Of a DNA stretch of 64,000 nt, positions 53,601 through 61,587 are shown in pieces (positions within the stretch are counted from its first letter, which is position 1; the number at the start of each line of letters is the position of its first letter). The DNA comes from Novosphingobium marinum (GTDB lineage Bacteria; Pseudomonadota; Alphaproteobacteria; Sphingomonadales; Sphingomonadaceae). The stretch is from assembly GCF_013408095.1 (NCBI RefSeq), contig NZ_JACBZF010000004.1, positions 62,001 through 126,000 on the forward strand, given 5' to 3'. A model generated the notes under the pieces. It searched no databases and had not been told where the DNA came from. It was given only the letters and a program-made list of their open reading frames with translations. Made by a program: the position numbers and the translations under genes.

Positions 53601-54100
53601 CGACCGGCGGTATCGACCATCGCGGCTTCCTCGGCGAACCAGAAGTCGAGGTTGCGCGTTCCGCCGACGCCCTTCACCGACTGGTCGGCGAACGGGAAGC
53701 GAAGCCCGGAATTGAGGAGCGCGGTGGTCTTGCCCGCACCCGGCGGGCCGATGATGACGTACCAGGGGCGGCTATAGAGATAGTCGCGCTTCTTGCCCGA
53801 CTTCTCCTTCAGCGAGGCGAGCGCTTCCTTCATGCGCTCGGCAACGGCGGCGGATTCCTCGTCCTCGGCGGTGGGGGTGGCCAGTTCCTTCTCGATCGCC
53901 TCGGCCGCCTTGCGCGCCTTGCGGCGGCGCCACCAGGCCCAGAACAGCCAGAGCGCGACGATCGAGACGCCGATCGTGATGCGGATCCACATGGGCCGCA
54001 TCGACAGCACGAAGAAGGGCAGGCCGACGCACAGGGTCAGCACCAGCAGCACGACGGCGAGCCCGGTCAGGAACCACCAGCTCTTGAAGAAACGCTTCAT
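50594..54100 (-). CDS. tssM: T6SS membrane-complex protein TssM (IcmF)
   Basis: A 1168-residue inner-membrane scaffold. Two N-terminal helices (about 10-58), a cytoplasmic NTPase-like domain with an intact Walker A GPPGAGKTTAL near residue 120, a third helix near 425-447, then a large periplasmic part with IcmF-related and C-terminal beta domains. Normal TssM length. With TssL and (usually) TssJ it spans the envelope. It lies 21 bp after tssL. Confidence 0.96.
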   Translation of the reverse strand: MKRFFKSWWFLTGLAVVLLVLTLCVGLPFFVLSMRPMWIRITIGVSIVALWLFWAWWRRRKARKAAEAIEKELATPTAEDEESAAVAERMKEALASLKEKSGKKRDYLYSRPWYVIIGPPGAGKTTALLNSGLRFPFADQSVKGVGGTRNLDFWFAEEAAMVDTAGRYTTQDSDTSVDTQGWKSFLSLLKKHRPLSPINGVIVAIGVDELVKSDRAELDRHASLVRRRLIEMRSELEVSVPVYLLVTKADLIAGFCEYYDDLDVEGRRAVLGATLPVENKNPSIDDIVSEFDQLVNAQSERQAKRLFEEVDHARRSLILGYPAQLAALRSRLARFIDGAFVEGDTPTATLRGFYFTSGVQEGAPLDRILAGVADAFQSTTQASAKSGRTYFLNRLMTEVAFGEAGLVTADPSARRRQQRQLIVGSAAIATIAALVLTLWTISFFNNRAFLSELNEKTHSLAGTIRSTGVDLVEVRDTDPELDQVLPILNELRNLPQGYTDKRKGAPGLMMRFGLFQSSHADQAQESYRDALRRILLPRILLRIEQYMAANASDPMQLYQPLKAYMMLGGLGPMDKGTVKSWVTADWEFEMYPGADQAPVRKQLEEHLNALLEDEDGLASSWEGGRKAPLDGQTIASARAALQTLSMADRAYAVMKQKALASGGAPWRATSALAAGDAQAFANGDEVMQLEVPYFFTKDGFTKAYRIGLTTVSMDFRNDLWVLGEDSQTEGTMLQISEIRPNVARLYARDYIEAWEKVITTPKPADYFNNPAALGAFTKQPSPLKILLLDLRKHTTFGESGAANAVGQIVQERLDYTRMGRSIRRAQRVGSAGGAEGFDAGTEISTYFGDIHQYVGSSKNPGPLDEFVKSIRQAGSAVTSAKIAGGSMGSESAQGQMAMAMGGVATAAGGAPPLLQDFVASAAEGGATATVSTAQGALTEAYSEKILPECQTATADKYPFFGAAEEDASLLDVQRVFAMNGVLDAFVQQRIVPLLDMSGPIWRWNEESPQTANLSPSSPDEFAKARKLRDLLVAGIAVKIEPKTFGADVTLVDLNAGGTRYRFEKDEMEERPLVWSAQGGVPEASLTMYAPPEAEAAKPEVVDRIRESGPWALFRLMDNARLENTGPQSIDATFGQGAKSVVFRVSLPDKHNPFIRGGGVWSFRCPVVL

Positions 54101-54121
54101 CTCTTCTTCTCCCGGTCCCGT

Positions 54122-55627
54122 TTACCTGCGCCGCGGCACGACGACTTCGACGCGGCGGTTCTTGCTCTTGCCCTCCGCCGTCTCGTTGGTGGCGATCGGT
54201 CGTGCATCGCCGTAGCCTTCGACCGAGACGCGGCCCGGCTGCGACACCTCGCTCCTGATGATGCCCGCCACGGTTTCGGCGCGTGCCTTCGAAAGCGCGG
54301 TGTTGTCGGGGAAGGCCAGCGTCGCGATCTGGTCGCTGTCGGCATGGCCTTCGACCTTCACGTAGCCTTCCTCTTCCTCGACCGCCTTGCCGATGCGCGT
54401 GAACAGCGCGGCGCGCCCGGGTTCGAGCTGGTCTGAGCCCGATTCGAACAGCTGGCCGATCGTCGTGCGCACGCGGACGGTGGAGGCGTCTTCCTCGACC
54501 ACCACGAGACCCTCGTTGATCTCGGGTTCGAGGAAGCCCTTCAGGCGCGATGCCTGCGCGCTGTCAGCCGACGGCGGCGGCGCGGTGCCTTCGCGCGAGA
54601 GGCGCAGCGGCTCGCTGGGCGTGATGTTGTTGATGCCGTCCCACGGATCGGACCCGCTCGCCATCAGCAGCAGGCGAAGGATGATGTAGATCAGCAGCAG
54701 CCCCGCAACCGTCGCGGCGGCGATCAGCATCACCTTGTTCCACAGGCCGACCTTGTTGAGCGGCGCGTCCGCGCCCTTCCAGTGCGGCGAGATGACCTGC
54801 TGCGACAGCGAGCGAGGGTGTTCGAGCGCGCCGTAGAGGTTGTGAATGATCTGCTGCAGTCGCGCGCGCCCGTCGGGCATGACGCGGAAGCGGCCCTCGA
54901 ACCCGGCGGCAAGGCAATCGGCGAACAGCTCGATCAGCTCGGCATTTTCGGCGGGCCGGGCGAGAAGCTGGTCGACGAGCTGCCAGAACCGGTCGCCGCC
55001 GATGTTCTCGCGGAAGAACATGACGACGAGGCTTCGCCGCGCCCACTCTGCCCCGTCCTGGCCGATGTTGGGCAGGTTCTGCGCGATGTCGTCGACCGTG
55101 GCGCAGAGCGCGTAGCGCGCGCGCATGCGCACTTCCTCGGGATAGGCGGGAGCAATGGCCCGGTCGTAGGCGGCGATGCGCTCGCTCGCTTCCTTGTGGA
55201 ACGCGGGCATCGAGATACGCGCCCGGCCCGAGCGGACGCTGGCCGCCAGCGCAAGCACCGCCGACGCTTCCATGACCAGCAGGCTGCGCGATTCGCGCGC
55301 CAGCTTGGGCGTGGGAATGTCCTCGTCGTTGAGGCGATGCTGCGACTGGACGAAGGCGGCCTCGTTCTGGCCCGCGCCGACGAAGCCCGGCGGCGGGTTG
55401 TCGTAGAACATCGGCGTCTGCGGAGGTGCGGCCTGCGGCGGCGGGGGCTGCGGCGTGCCGAACTGCGGCGGCGGCTCGTACCCGCCGGTCCCCCAGTTTT
55501 GCGGGGGAGGAGGTGGCGGCGGAGGCGCGGCGCCGGCGCCGCCCTGCTGCCCCTGTCGCATTCCCGAAAGCGGCGATGGCCGGAAGACCGTGCGGTTGCC
55601 GCCGCCCGAATTATTGTCGCCGCTCAT
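54122..55627 (-). CDS. tssL: T6SS membrane-complex protein TssL with C-terminal OmpA domain
   Basis: A 501-residue DotU-type protein. The N-terminal 100 residues are Pro/Gly rich and contain NRTVFRPSPLSG at residues 11-22. The DotU domain covers about 120-290, one transmembrane helix about 297-322 (AAATVAGLLLIYIILRLLLM), and a periplasmic OmpA peptidoglycan-binding domain about 390-501 (GHADSDQIATL, VEGYGDARPIA). Its ATG overlaps the tssK stop by 4 bp. Thr13 is a candidate PpkA target (see findings). Confidence 0.95.
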   Translation of the reverse strand: MSGDNNSGGGNRTVFRPSPLSGMRQGQQGGAGAAPPPPPPPPQNWGTGGYEPPPQFGTPQPPPPQAAPPQTPMFYDNPPPGFVGAGQNEAAFVQSQHRLNDEDIPTPKLARESRSLLVMEASAVLALAASVRSGRARISMPAFHKEASERIAAYDRAIAPAYPEEVRMRARYALCATVDDIAQNLPNIGQDGAEWARRSLVVMFFRENIGGDRFWQLVDQLLARPAENAELIELFADCLAAGFEGRFRVMPDGRARLQQIIHNLYGALEHPRSLSQQVISPHWKGADAPLNKVGLWNKVMLIAAATVAGLLLIYIILRLLLMASGSDPWDGINNITPSEPLRLSREGTAPPPSADSAQASRLKGFLEPEINEGLVVVEEDASTVRVRTTIGQLFESGSDQLEPGRAALFTRIGKAVEEEEGYVKVEGHADSDQIATLAFPDNTALSKARAETVAGIIRSEVSQPGRVSVEGYGDARPIATNETAEGKSKNRRVEVVVPRRR

Positions 55628-56964
55628 CGTGACGTTCCCTTAACGCACCACAATTCCATCTTGAGCTCAGGCCAGTCGCCCGCGACGTGCAGGCCCATCG
55701 CCGTCGACGTCGCGAAATCGCGCCAGTCCGGCACGCCGCGGTCGAGCTCGAAATAGACGAAGCCCGGCAGCACGCGCAGTTGCGGCGGCGGCGTCGGCGT
55801 GTGGCGCAGCGGGACGCCGGGAAGCGCCGAATCGACGATCTGGTTCATCTTCTCGACCGCGCCCAGCTTGGCGACCGAGGGGAACAGCCCGCGCACCTCG
55901 TCCGCCGACGCGGCCGCGCGAACCGCGAGGAAGAAATACCCGTGCTGGTAGAGATTGCGGTCGACGATGGGCGAGACCCACGCGCCCGGCCCCGCCTGGT
56001 CGAGCGGAAGCTGGACGGTCGAGCGGTCGAACACCGCCGACAGCATCGACTGGAGCAGGTCGAACAGCGGCTCGAAGGTGCCGCGCAGGTCCTCGTGATC
56101 GTAGGGCGGGAGCGTCGGTGCCTTGCGCTCGGGCTTGATGCCCGTCGCGATTTCCCCGGCAAGGCTCGCCAGTTCCTCGTAAAGACGCTCGGGATGGACG
56201 ACCGGCAGGCTCTGCAAGTGGCGCAGCACGGGAATCCAGCGGTTGAGCGCCTGCAGCAGCAGGAAGCTCTTGAAGGTGTCGGACCCGCCATCGGTTGCTT
56301 CGGCGGCGCGCAGCGCGAGCTCGTCGGCGCGCTGCGTGCACCGGCCCAGGATGTCGTCGAGCCCGTGCTCGAGCGGGTAGGCGGCCGCGATGTCCTGGAC
56401 GGGCGGGATGTAGCGATCATCGAACATCACCTTGGTGCCCTGTAACTCGCGGACATGGACGAGGCCGCACAGGACGCGTCCGTAGGTCTGGTCGCGGGTG
56501 ACGCCGTAGGTGAGGTTGGGCCAGGCTAGTTCGAGCGGCTCGCTGTCGCGATCGGCGGAGAAATTGTCGACCACGCTGGCTTCGCCGACGACGTAGCGAA
56601 TCTCCGGCCGGACATCCTCGGCTTCGGCGAATTCCTGTGCGCCGCCCTGGGCCGTGGGCAGGGTGAGGTAGATTGTCGCGTCGCGGGTGTCGCCGGGAAC
56701 CTCCAGCGGCGGCGGCGGCGGCTGGTCACCGGGTATGGAGAACACGGTGCCATCGGGCATCACGCCCCGCGCGCGCGTGATCGTGAACTTGCCCATCTGG
56801 GCCAGTTCCTCGTCGAACTGGACCTCGGTAAGGCCCCAGGAATAGGGCCGGATCATCTCGGCGCGCGCGCGCAGCCGCGAATCGAAGGAACGGTCGGCCT
56901 GCTGGAAATGCTGGGGGCGCAGGAACTGCCCCTCTCTCCAGGCGACGCGATTGTTCCCCGACAT
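55624..56964 (-). CDS. tssK: T6SS baseplate adaptor TssK
   Basis: A 446-residue trimeric adaptor connecting baseplate to the TssL/TssM complex. The start VAWREGQFLRPQHFQQADR is the family hallmark. Other landmarks are the LPLDQAGPGAWVSPIVDR region and the C-terminal LPGFVYFELDRG. ATG 56964 was chosen because it directly precedes the conserved block and follows GGGGGAC; an ATG 45 bp earlier lacks support. It is the first gene of the tssKLM-tagF-pppA-ppkA unit. Confidence 0.95.
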   Translation of the reverse strand: MSGNNRVAWREGQFLRPQHFQQADRSFDSRLRARAEMIRPYSWGLTEVQFDEELAQMGKFTITRARGVMPDGTVFSIPGDQPPPPPLEVPGDTRDATIYLTLPTAQGGAQEFAEAEDVRPEIRYVVGEASVVDNFSADRDSEPLELAWPNLTYGVTRDQTYGRVLCGLVHVRELQGTKVMFDDRYIPPVQDIAAAYPLEHGLDDILGRCTQRADELALRAAEATDGGSDTFKSFLLLQALNRWIPVLRHLQSLPVVHPERLYEELASLAGEIATGIKPERKAPTLPPYDHEDLRGTFEPLFDLLQSMLSAVFDRSTVQLPLDQAGPGAWVSPIVDRNLYQHGYFFLAVRAAASADEVRGLFPSVAKLGAVEKMNQIVDSALPGVPLRHTPTPPPQLRVLPGFVYFELDRGVPDWRDFATSTAMGLHVAGDWPELKMELWCVKGTSR

Positions 56965-57079
56965 GTAAGTCCCCCGAGCCTCGTTCCAATTAGTAAAGCA
57001 CAGCTTCACCGGAAGCGAAAGGAACGTTATAGCCTATTCGACTGGTCTGCTTGGCGATTTGGGGCAACGGGGAGAAATT

Positions 57080-58603
57080 ATGGACGAGATTTCGTTCGAC
57101 CCCCGCAGTTGGGCCGGTCGCGATCCCTCGAAAAAGGATGCGACGAAAAAGCCGGACGCAGAAGACTCGACCGATTCGCGTGAGAGCCTGCCCGAGATGT
57201 GGCGGGGTGTCGCGTCTTCGCCTGCCCAGCCTTCGAGCGCCACCTCCGCCGCGCCCGCCGAGCCCGCTGCACGGCCCGCAACCCCTCCCGACGACGCGGC
57301 GGCTGTTGGCGCCGACGCCGGAAAGTCCGCCTCGCTCGGCCGGATGCCGATCATGCTGGGCGCATCGGCGGCGCTGCTTGCCGGTGCCGCGGCGCTGGCC
57401 TGGTTCACGCGCGAGCCTCCCACGCTCGAAGCGGTCCCGGTCGTCGCGGACGCGGGCGCACCGGTCGAGGCCCTCCCCGCCGCCGCACCACAGGAAGACG
57501 GTCCGATTCCGGTCGAGCGCGCGCTCAACCTCGCCGATCCGGGCGACCTGTTCGCCGCTCTCGCCTCGATGCACATTCCGCCCGAGGAGGCCGATGCCGC
57601 TGCCCGCGCCGCCGCAAGCCTGCTGAGCGCACCCGGCAACATCAAGGCCCGCATCACGCTGCTGCCGGCAGGCGAAGGCTTCACGCTCGACAGCATCCAT
57701 GCATCCTATGCCGACGGGTCGGGCGCCGCGATCATGCGCGATGCCTCAGGAACGTTCACGGGGCAGGCGATCGCCGCCGAGCTGACCAGCCGCGTCACCG
57801 TCCTTCGTGGCGAGCTCGACAGCGAGAGCTTCTACAGTTCGGCGGTTTCGGCCGGTGTCATCGACACGCTCATTCCCGAATTCATCAATGCCTTCGCCTA
57901 CGACTTCAACCTCGCGTCCGAAATCGAGGCCGGCGACACTTTCGAGGTCGCCTACGAGCAGGCGGTCAACCAGGAAGGCGATGCGGTCGGCCAGCCGCAG
58001 CTGCTGTTCGCCTCGCTCACCACCAAGGACAAGAGCCTCGACCTTTATCGCTTCCAGCTGCCCGGCGGGAAAGTGGGCTGGTACGATGGCAACGGCGCGC
58101 TGACCCAGCGCGGCTTCATGCGCACCCCGATCGACGGCGCGCGCATCAGTTCCAAGTTCGGGATGCGGTTTCATCCGGTGCTGAAGTACAACCGGCTCCA
58201 CGGCGGGGTCGACTTCGCTGCCCCCACGGGCACGCCGATCTACGCCGCAGCGGCGGGGACGGTCGTTTCGGCGACGCCCAGCCGGTGCGCGGGTAACATG
58301 GCGATCCTCTCGCACGACAAGGGTTACCAGACCCGCTATTTCCACCTCAGCCGCTATGCCGACGGGCTGTCGGCGGGCTCACCGGTCCAGCAGGGCCAGA
58401 CGATAGGCTTCGTCGGCAACACCGGGACATGCACCACCGGCCCGCACCTGCACTACGAAGTGCATGTCGAGGGCAAGAAGATCGATCCGCTTTCGGTCAA
58501 GACCGCCGACAGCGAGCGCAAGCGCATCGACGGCGACGCTCTCGCCGCCTTCCGCAAGGAGCGCGACCGCGTTGACGTCGCCCGCGCGCAGCAGAGCTAC
58601 TAG
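57080..58603 (+). CDS. Membrane-anchored M23 peptidase (LytM-type), probably T6SS-linked
   Basis: A 507-residue protein. The cytoplasmic N-terminus (about 90 residues) is low complexity, one helix spans about 92-112 (MLGASAALLAGAAALAWF), then a periplasmic region of about 240 residues leads to an M23 domain (about 355-460). Zinc and catalytic residues are intact: HGGVDFAAPTGTPI, YFHLS and GPHLHYEV. The domain should cut peptidoglycan cross-links. GGGGAG lies 6 bp before the ATG. It diverges from tssK across 115 bp, suggesting a cell-wall hydrolase for T6SS assembly. Confidence 0.9.
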   Translation: MDEISFDPRSWAGRDPSKKDATKKPDAEDSTDSRESLPEMWRGVASSPAQPSSATSAAPAEPAARPATPPDDAAAVGADAGKSASLGRMPIMLGASAALLAGAAALAWFTREPPTLEAVPVVADAGAPVEALPAAAPQEDGPIPVERALNLADPGDLFAALASMHIPPEEADAAARAAASLLSAPGNIKARITLLPAGEGFTLDSIHASYADGSGAAIMRDASGTFTGQAIAAELTSRVTVLRGELDSESFYSSAVSAGVIDTLIPEFINAFAYDFNLASEIEAGDTFEVAYEQAVNQEGDAVGQPQLLFASLTTKDKSLDLYRFQLPGGKVGWYDGNGALTQRGFMRTPIDGARISSKFGMRFHPVLKYNRLHGGVDFAAPTGTPIYAAAAGTVVSATPSRCAGNMAILSHDKGYQTRYFHLSRYADGLSAGSPVQQGQTIGFVGNTGTCTTGPHLHYEVHVEGKKIDPLSVKTADSERKRIDGDALAAFRKERDRVDVARAQQSY

Positions 58604-59487
58604 GCCGGCGCGGCCTGCGGGTCCCGAACCCCGCCGGGCCTGGGCAATGCGAACAGCGGCACTATCAGCGCGACGAGCACCAGCGTCGTGCCGATGCTGG
58701 TGTTGAGCCCCTCGCCCCCGCCGCCCCACAGGACCGCGCCCGCAAGCTCGAAATCGGCGACCGACCCGAACGGTCCCGAACCGGGATTGGGGACAAGCCC
58801 GAGGCCGAGGTCCTCGGTCGCGTTCCATGCGACGTGCGCGCCGACAGGAGCGGCCAGCCCGCCGCTGCGGTCCGCCAGCGATCCGAACAGGACGCCTGCA
58901 AGCACGATGTTGACGAACGACTGCCAGTGCACCGGCCCGCTGACGAGATGGAGGACGGCGAAGAGGAAGGCGGCGAGCAGGATGCCGGCAAAGGGCGTGA
59001 CCAGCTTGCCGAGCACGCGCTGGAGCCAGCCGCGCACCAGCACTTCCTCGGCGCCGGCCTGGACGACGATTACGCCGAGGCCGCCAAGCAACGCTGCTAT
59101 GCCCGCGCCTCCCGCCGGCCCCGTGACGACTCGCCCGTTGAGCCAGGAAAGCGCGAATGCGAGCAGCAGTCCCGCGACGCCGATGGCAAAGCCAGCAGCA
59201 CTCCAGCCGACCGGCGCATCGCCCGCGCGAAGGACGCGAACGCGGCACAGCCAGCCCAGTCCCAGCGCCAGCAGCGCGAGCGGAAAGAACAACAGGAGGT
59301 AGAAGACCGCCGCTGCCGCGAACTCGCCTTCGACCGGGACGTAGGCGAAAGCGTAGGGAGCGCCCTTGATCCAGCCCCAGGTGGCAGCGAGCCCCAGCGG
59401 TATCGAAATCCAGCGACGGATTGCCAGCGAACCGCTTTCCGGCCCGACCGGCGCTTCGCCCGGAACTGTTTCGGCAGTGTCGGCCAT
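58600..59487 (-). CDS. CPBP-family intramembrane metalloprotease
   Basis: A 295-residue membrane protein with about eight helices. The ABI/CPBP motifs are present: AEEVLVRGWLQ (EExxxR) near residue 155, then FAVLHLVSGP and HVAWNATED. Rce1-like proteases cleave membrane substrates; the bacterial targets are mostly unknown. ATG 59487 follows GGGGAGGGG at about 7 bp, partly held in a hairpin (arms TCCCCGA/TCGGGGA at 59496-59511). Its 3' end overlaps the convergent M23 gene by 4 bp. Confidence 0.85.
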   Translation of the reverse strand: MADTAETVPGEAPVGPESGSLAIRRWISIPLGLAATWGWIKGAPYAFAYVPVEGEFAAAAVFYLLLFFPLALLALGLGWLCRVRVLRAGDAPVGWSAAGFAIGVAGLLLAFALSWLNGRVVTGPAGGAGIAALLGGLGVIVVQAGAEEVLVRGWLQRVLGKLVTPFAGILLAAFLFAVLHLVSGPVHWQSFVNIVLAGVLFGSLADRSGGLAAPVGAHVAWNATEDLGLGLVPNPGSGPFGSVADFELAGAVLWGGGGEGLNTSIGTTLVLVALIVPLFALPRPGGVRDPQAAPA

Positions 59488-59518
59488 CGTGCCCCTCCCC
59501 GACATCGGGGAGGATTAT

Positions 59519-59590
59519 GCCAGCCCCGCGCCGACAGGCAAGGTCAGAGCGACGGCGTCATCGCCTTTCGGGGAAAAAGTCGGGGCTGGC
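59519..59590. repeat. 10 bp inverted repeat between caspase-like and CPBP genes
   Basis: Perfect arms GCCAGCCCCG (59519-59528) and CGGGGCTGGC (59581-59590), 52 nt apart, just downstream of the caspase-like gene on the minus strand. A run of five T lies next to the first-transcribed arm. It could form a long-loop terminator; the loop length makes this uncertain. Confidence 0.35.
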
Positions 59591-59597
59591 GCGCGGC

Positions 59598-61271
59598 TTA
59601 CTTGCCGACGCCGGCCGGCACGAGATAGCCGCCGCACGAACCGGTGTTGGCGCAATAGCGGTCCTGCAGGTAGGCGCGGTCTTCCTCGTACTTCTTCTTC
59701 GCCTCGCGATAGTCCGAGAAATGCACGCCATCGGGGTTCGAGGCAGCATGCTCGGCCATCATTTCCTTGTAGAACTTCTGCTGGCTCTGCGGCGAGAAGC
59801 GCTGCTGACCGGCAACCTGCTGGTTGTACAGGTTAGTAATCGCTTCCTGGTGACCGACCATCGAACGGGCAAAGCCGTTCATCTTGTTCTCGTAATAGCT
59901 GGCAAGCGCCGAGAGGCACTCGTTGATCTTCACGACGCGGCCGAGGCTGTCGGGCACCGCCTGGAAATCCTCACGGCAGGAAGGATATCCTTCGGCCGGG
60001 AACTTCGGCGTGGCGGGCATCTGCGGCAGCGCGGCGCGATCGTGCACGGTGTTGGCCGAAGCGGAGATAAAGGCCAGCGAGTTGGGATCCTCGTCGTTGC
60101 CCGGGAAGGAGGGCCCGGCCTGCGACGACGGCGCGGGTCCGGCTGCCGGAGCGGGCTTGGGCTGGACCATCGCGGTGCTTTCCGGCAGCGGCTTGGGCGC
60201 CGGCGCGGCGGCCATCGGAGGCGGCGTCACCGCCTTGGGCGCTGGCGAAGGAGCTGGCGTTGGAGCAGGAGCGGCAGCGGCGACCGACGTCGAAGACTGC
60301 GAGCCGGAGAGCTGGACGATGCGCTCGTTGGCGATCTTCGCAAAGACACCGTTGGGGAAGCGGTTGAGATAGTCCTGGTAGTCCTCGACCGTGTTCTTCG
60401 CATCGGCGTACTTCCAAGCGTAGGCGTCCGCCAGGCCGGCGGCCGCCGACGAGGCGTTGCCCTGTTGCTGCGCGGCCGATTGCGGCGGGTTCACGAGGAA
60501 GAATTCCTGCCCGCCGATGCTCATGTTCGTCCACGGGGTCTGCTTGCCGCCCGTCTCGTTGAGGACGTCCTCGCGAACGACCGAGCCGAGGCGATGGATC
60601 GACAGGCCCGGTTCGGGGAGACGTTCGGAAAGGGCGCGGGCAAACGGCGAGTTGTCGCCAAGACCGTCGGTCGCGACCTGACCGCTGGCTGCGGCGAAGA
60701 GGACCAGTGCGCCCTCCACCTCGGTTTCGGCAAGGCCGCGCGGAACCGAGCGAACCGCCGATTGCCAGTTGCTGCCGAAAGGATTGTTGCGGCACGCGTC
60801 GAGGACCACGATGCGGTACTGGGCACCGGCCAGAGTCTCGAGAAGGCCGTCGAGCTCGATCGCCTCGAAGCGCAGGTCGCGCGATTCCATCAGCGAGGCG
60901 TCGACGGGCAGAACCCAGTTGCGCCCGGCGCTCTCCATGCCGTGACCGGCATAGTAGATCATCGCGACCTCGGCGCCGTCCGCCTGCGAGCGGAAGTCGC
61001 GCAGAGTCTGGTCGAAATTGTCCTTCGTCAGGTTCTCGACGAGAGTGACCTTGAACCCGGCCTTCGCCGCCGACGTCGCCATCAGCTTGGCATCGGCCAC
61101 CGGGTTGGGAAGGTAGCTGGTGTTGGCGTACGCGGAATTGCCGATGATCAGCGCGGCACGGCGCGCGTTGGCCGGTGCCGAGATCAACAGGGCGACGACC
61201 AGCGCGAGGCCGGCAAGAACCATGAGGCGATAGGTCGGACCAAGAGGACCGGAACGGGCGAAAACTGACAT
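59598..61271 (-). CDS. Exported caspase-like (peptidase C14) protein
   Basis: A 557-residue protein. The N-terminus has a signal peptide or anchor (about 12-37, ending ISAPANARR). A caspase-type p20 domain covers about 38-270 with the catalytic His in YYAGHGMES and Cys in LDACRNNPF. A Pro/Ala-rich linker (about 335-420) leads to a C-terminal domain of about 130 residues rich in Gln, Tyr and Lys with two late cysteines. ATG 61271 was chosen because the hydrophobic segment follows; an upstream GTG is possible. The dyad is intact, so it may be an active Arg/Lys-type protease. Confidence 0.88.
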   Translation of the reverse strand: MSVFARSGPLGPTYRLMVLAGLALVVALLISAPANARRAALIIGNSAYANTSYLPNPVADAKLMATSAAKAGFKVTLVENLTKDNFDQTLRDFRSQADGAEVAMIYYAGHGMESAGRNWVLPVDASLMESRDLRFEAIELDGLLETLAGAQYRIVVLDACRNNPFGSNWQSAVRSVPRGLAETEVEGALVLFAAASGQVATDGLGDNSPFARALSERLPEPGLSIHRLGSVVREDVLNETGGKQTPWTNMSIGGQEFFLVNPPQSAAQQQGNASSAAAGLADAYAWKYADAKNTVEDYQDYLNRFPNGVFAKIANERIVQLSGSQSSTSVAAAAPAPTPAPSPAPKAVTPPPMAAAPAPKPLPESTAMVQPKPAPAAGPAPSSQAGPSFPGNDEDPNSLAFISASANTVHDRAALPQMPATPKFPAEGYPSCREDFQAVPDSLGRVVKINECLSALASYYENKMNGFARSMVGHQEAITNLYNQQVAGQQRFSPQSQQKFYKEMMAEHAASNPDGVHFSDYREAKKKYEEDRAYLQDRYCANTGSCGGYLVPAGVGK

Positions 61272-61587
61272 TTCAATACAGCAGCCTCTGCAGAAGAGGC
61301 CGTCCCTCAAATCGGTTAAGTCGCGATTCACTCCCTAATAGCGCAATTTCGCTTTCAGGTTAACTGCCTTTTTCTGTCGGGGGCCGGCGCGTCTCCCGCC
61401 GGGACAACCCCGATGCGGGGACTTAACGAAGTCGTCGCAAGTTGCGCCACGGGTCCGGCAGTGTCCTCCGAAGTACCGGATCATGACATTGCACGGCCCT
61501 TGTCGCTATGTACCTATGGCCCAATTGGATTTTTGTGGTTATGAACCCGACGCACAATAGGGTCGTACAGCGGGCAGGGAGTCACGA
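61272..61587. other. Intergenic region between caspase-like gene and secreted protein gene
   Basis: About 316 bp between two divergent genes, AT-richer than the surroundings near 61330-61370 and 61500-61560. Promoters for both should lie here, but no convincing -35/-10 pair or operator was found. A weak repeat GCCGGCG/CGCCGG occurs near 61385-61400. Confidence 0.5.
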
